This document shows, piece after piece, positions 63,837-64,000 of a stretch of 64,000 nt of DNA. The stretch covers positions 1-64,000 of the forward strand of contig JADJYE010000014.1 in NCBI GenBank assembly GCA_016719945.1, read 5' to 3'. Source of the stretch: Polyangiaceae bacterium. GTDB taxonomy: Bacteria; Myxococcota_A; Polyangia; Polyangiales; Polyangiaceae. The notes under the pieces are model-generated. The model did no database searches, was not told where the DNA came from, and was given only the letters and a program-made list of their open reading frames with translations. Positions within the stretch are counted from its first letter, which is position 1; each line of letters begins with the position of its first letter. The position numbers and the translations under genes are program-made.

Positions 63837-63935
63837 GGGGAACGTGGATACACCGTCGGACACCGCCTGGGTAGGATAAAAAGCGACATGTAGCTTGACC
63901 GGAAAATTCCAGCTCCGGCGCCGCTCGAGGCACTC

Positions 63936-64000
63936 TCAGGGCTCGACGGGGGTGTAGAACGAGACCCCGCGGACGTTCTCGTCAACCTTCAGCGGGTAGA
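63936..64000 (-). CDS. C-terminal end of a protein, cut by window edge
   Basis: The last 65 bases read on the minus strand as ...YPLKVDENVRGVSFYTPVEP followed by a stop at 63936-63938. The gene continues beyond the window; no assignment possible. Confidence 0.6.
   Translation of the reverse strand, partial: YPLKVDENVRGVSFYTPVEP

Overview
The window looks like a chromosomal segment of a myxobacterium (Myxococcota, probably a Polyangiales-type soil species). The evidence is very high GC with G/C-biased third codon positions, two proteins with MYXO-CTERM-like sorting signals (Cys motif, hydrophobic helix, Arg cluster), two Ser/Thr protein kinases, an FHA-SpoIIE phosphatase, many lipoproteins, a family I recall as TIGR04552, and dense genes with GTG starts. 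This assignment is inference; no rRNA or other marker gene lies in the window.

Layout. 0.1-5.6 kb: a TIGR04552-like protein that reads as a RelA/SpoT-type nucleotidyltransferase fold, DUF507, a frameshifted sugar epimerase, YicC, guanylate kinase and a PfkB kinase, all on the plus strand. 5.7-11.2 kb: two secreted proteins separated by tandem hairpins; the second is a 1390-residue product that looks like two exported proteins joined in frame. 11.1-21.4 kb: a YcaQ-like DNA glycosylase, several unknown membrane proteins, a TonB-like membrane protein divergent from an L,D-transpeptidase, a TPR protein behind a TTGACA/palindrome promoter, and an outer-membrane protein. 21.5-32.5 kb: a DEAD-box helicase with an AAPAAV repeat, a TPR protein, TolC, a frameshifted membrane protein, a BoxD-type dehydrogenase, a Ser/Thr kinase and a condensation-fold acyltransferase.

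32.5-34.2 kb is the one clearly accessory stretch. It holds a nested palindrome that runs into the acyltransferase gene, a pair of long imperfect palindromes, and a ~1-kb unit with a four-helix-bundle gene bounded by a 14-bp perfect inverted repeat. That unit ends at the stop codon of the next gene.

34.2-46.4 kb: a TPR-dynamin-like GTPase, a membrane metallophosphoesterase, a GT-C-like membrane protein, a frameshifted PQQ-propeller protein, FHA-SpoIIE, UDP-glucose dehydrogenase, a small CxxC protein, and an ECF-like sigma factor preceded by a sigma-54-type promoter with an array of TGTTAC sites. 46.4-64 kb: lipoproteins, an M16-like protein, a glycosyltransferase with a zinc-ribbon partner, a frameshifted alpha/beta hydrolase, a HmuY-TonB receptor pair probably for haem, a propeller-PA-M28-PDZ peptidase, an M36 peptidase with MYXO-CTERM, and a second kinase with an N-terminal zinc ribbon.

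Four genes (epimerase, proline-rich membrane protein, PQQ propeller, hydrolase) each need a one-base correction. Three of the four shifts lie in G or C runs, so the consensus sequence may carry uncorrected indels. No tRNA, rRNA, CRISPR array, transposase or phage gene was recognised.
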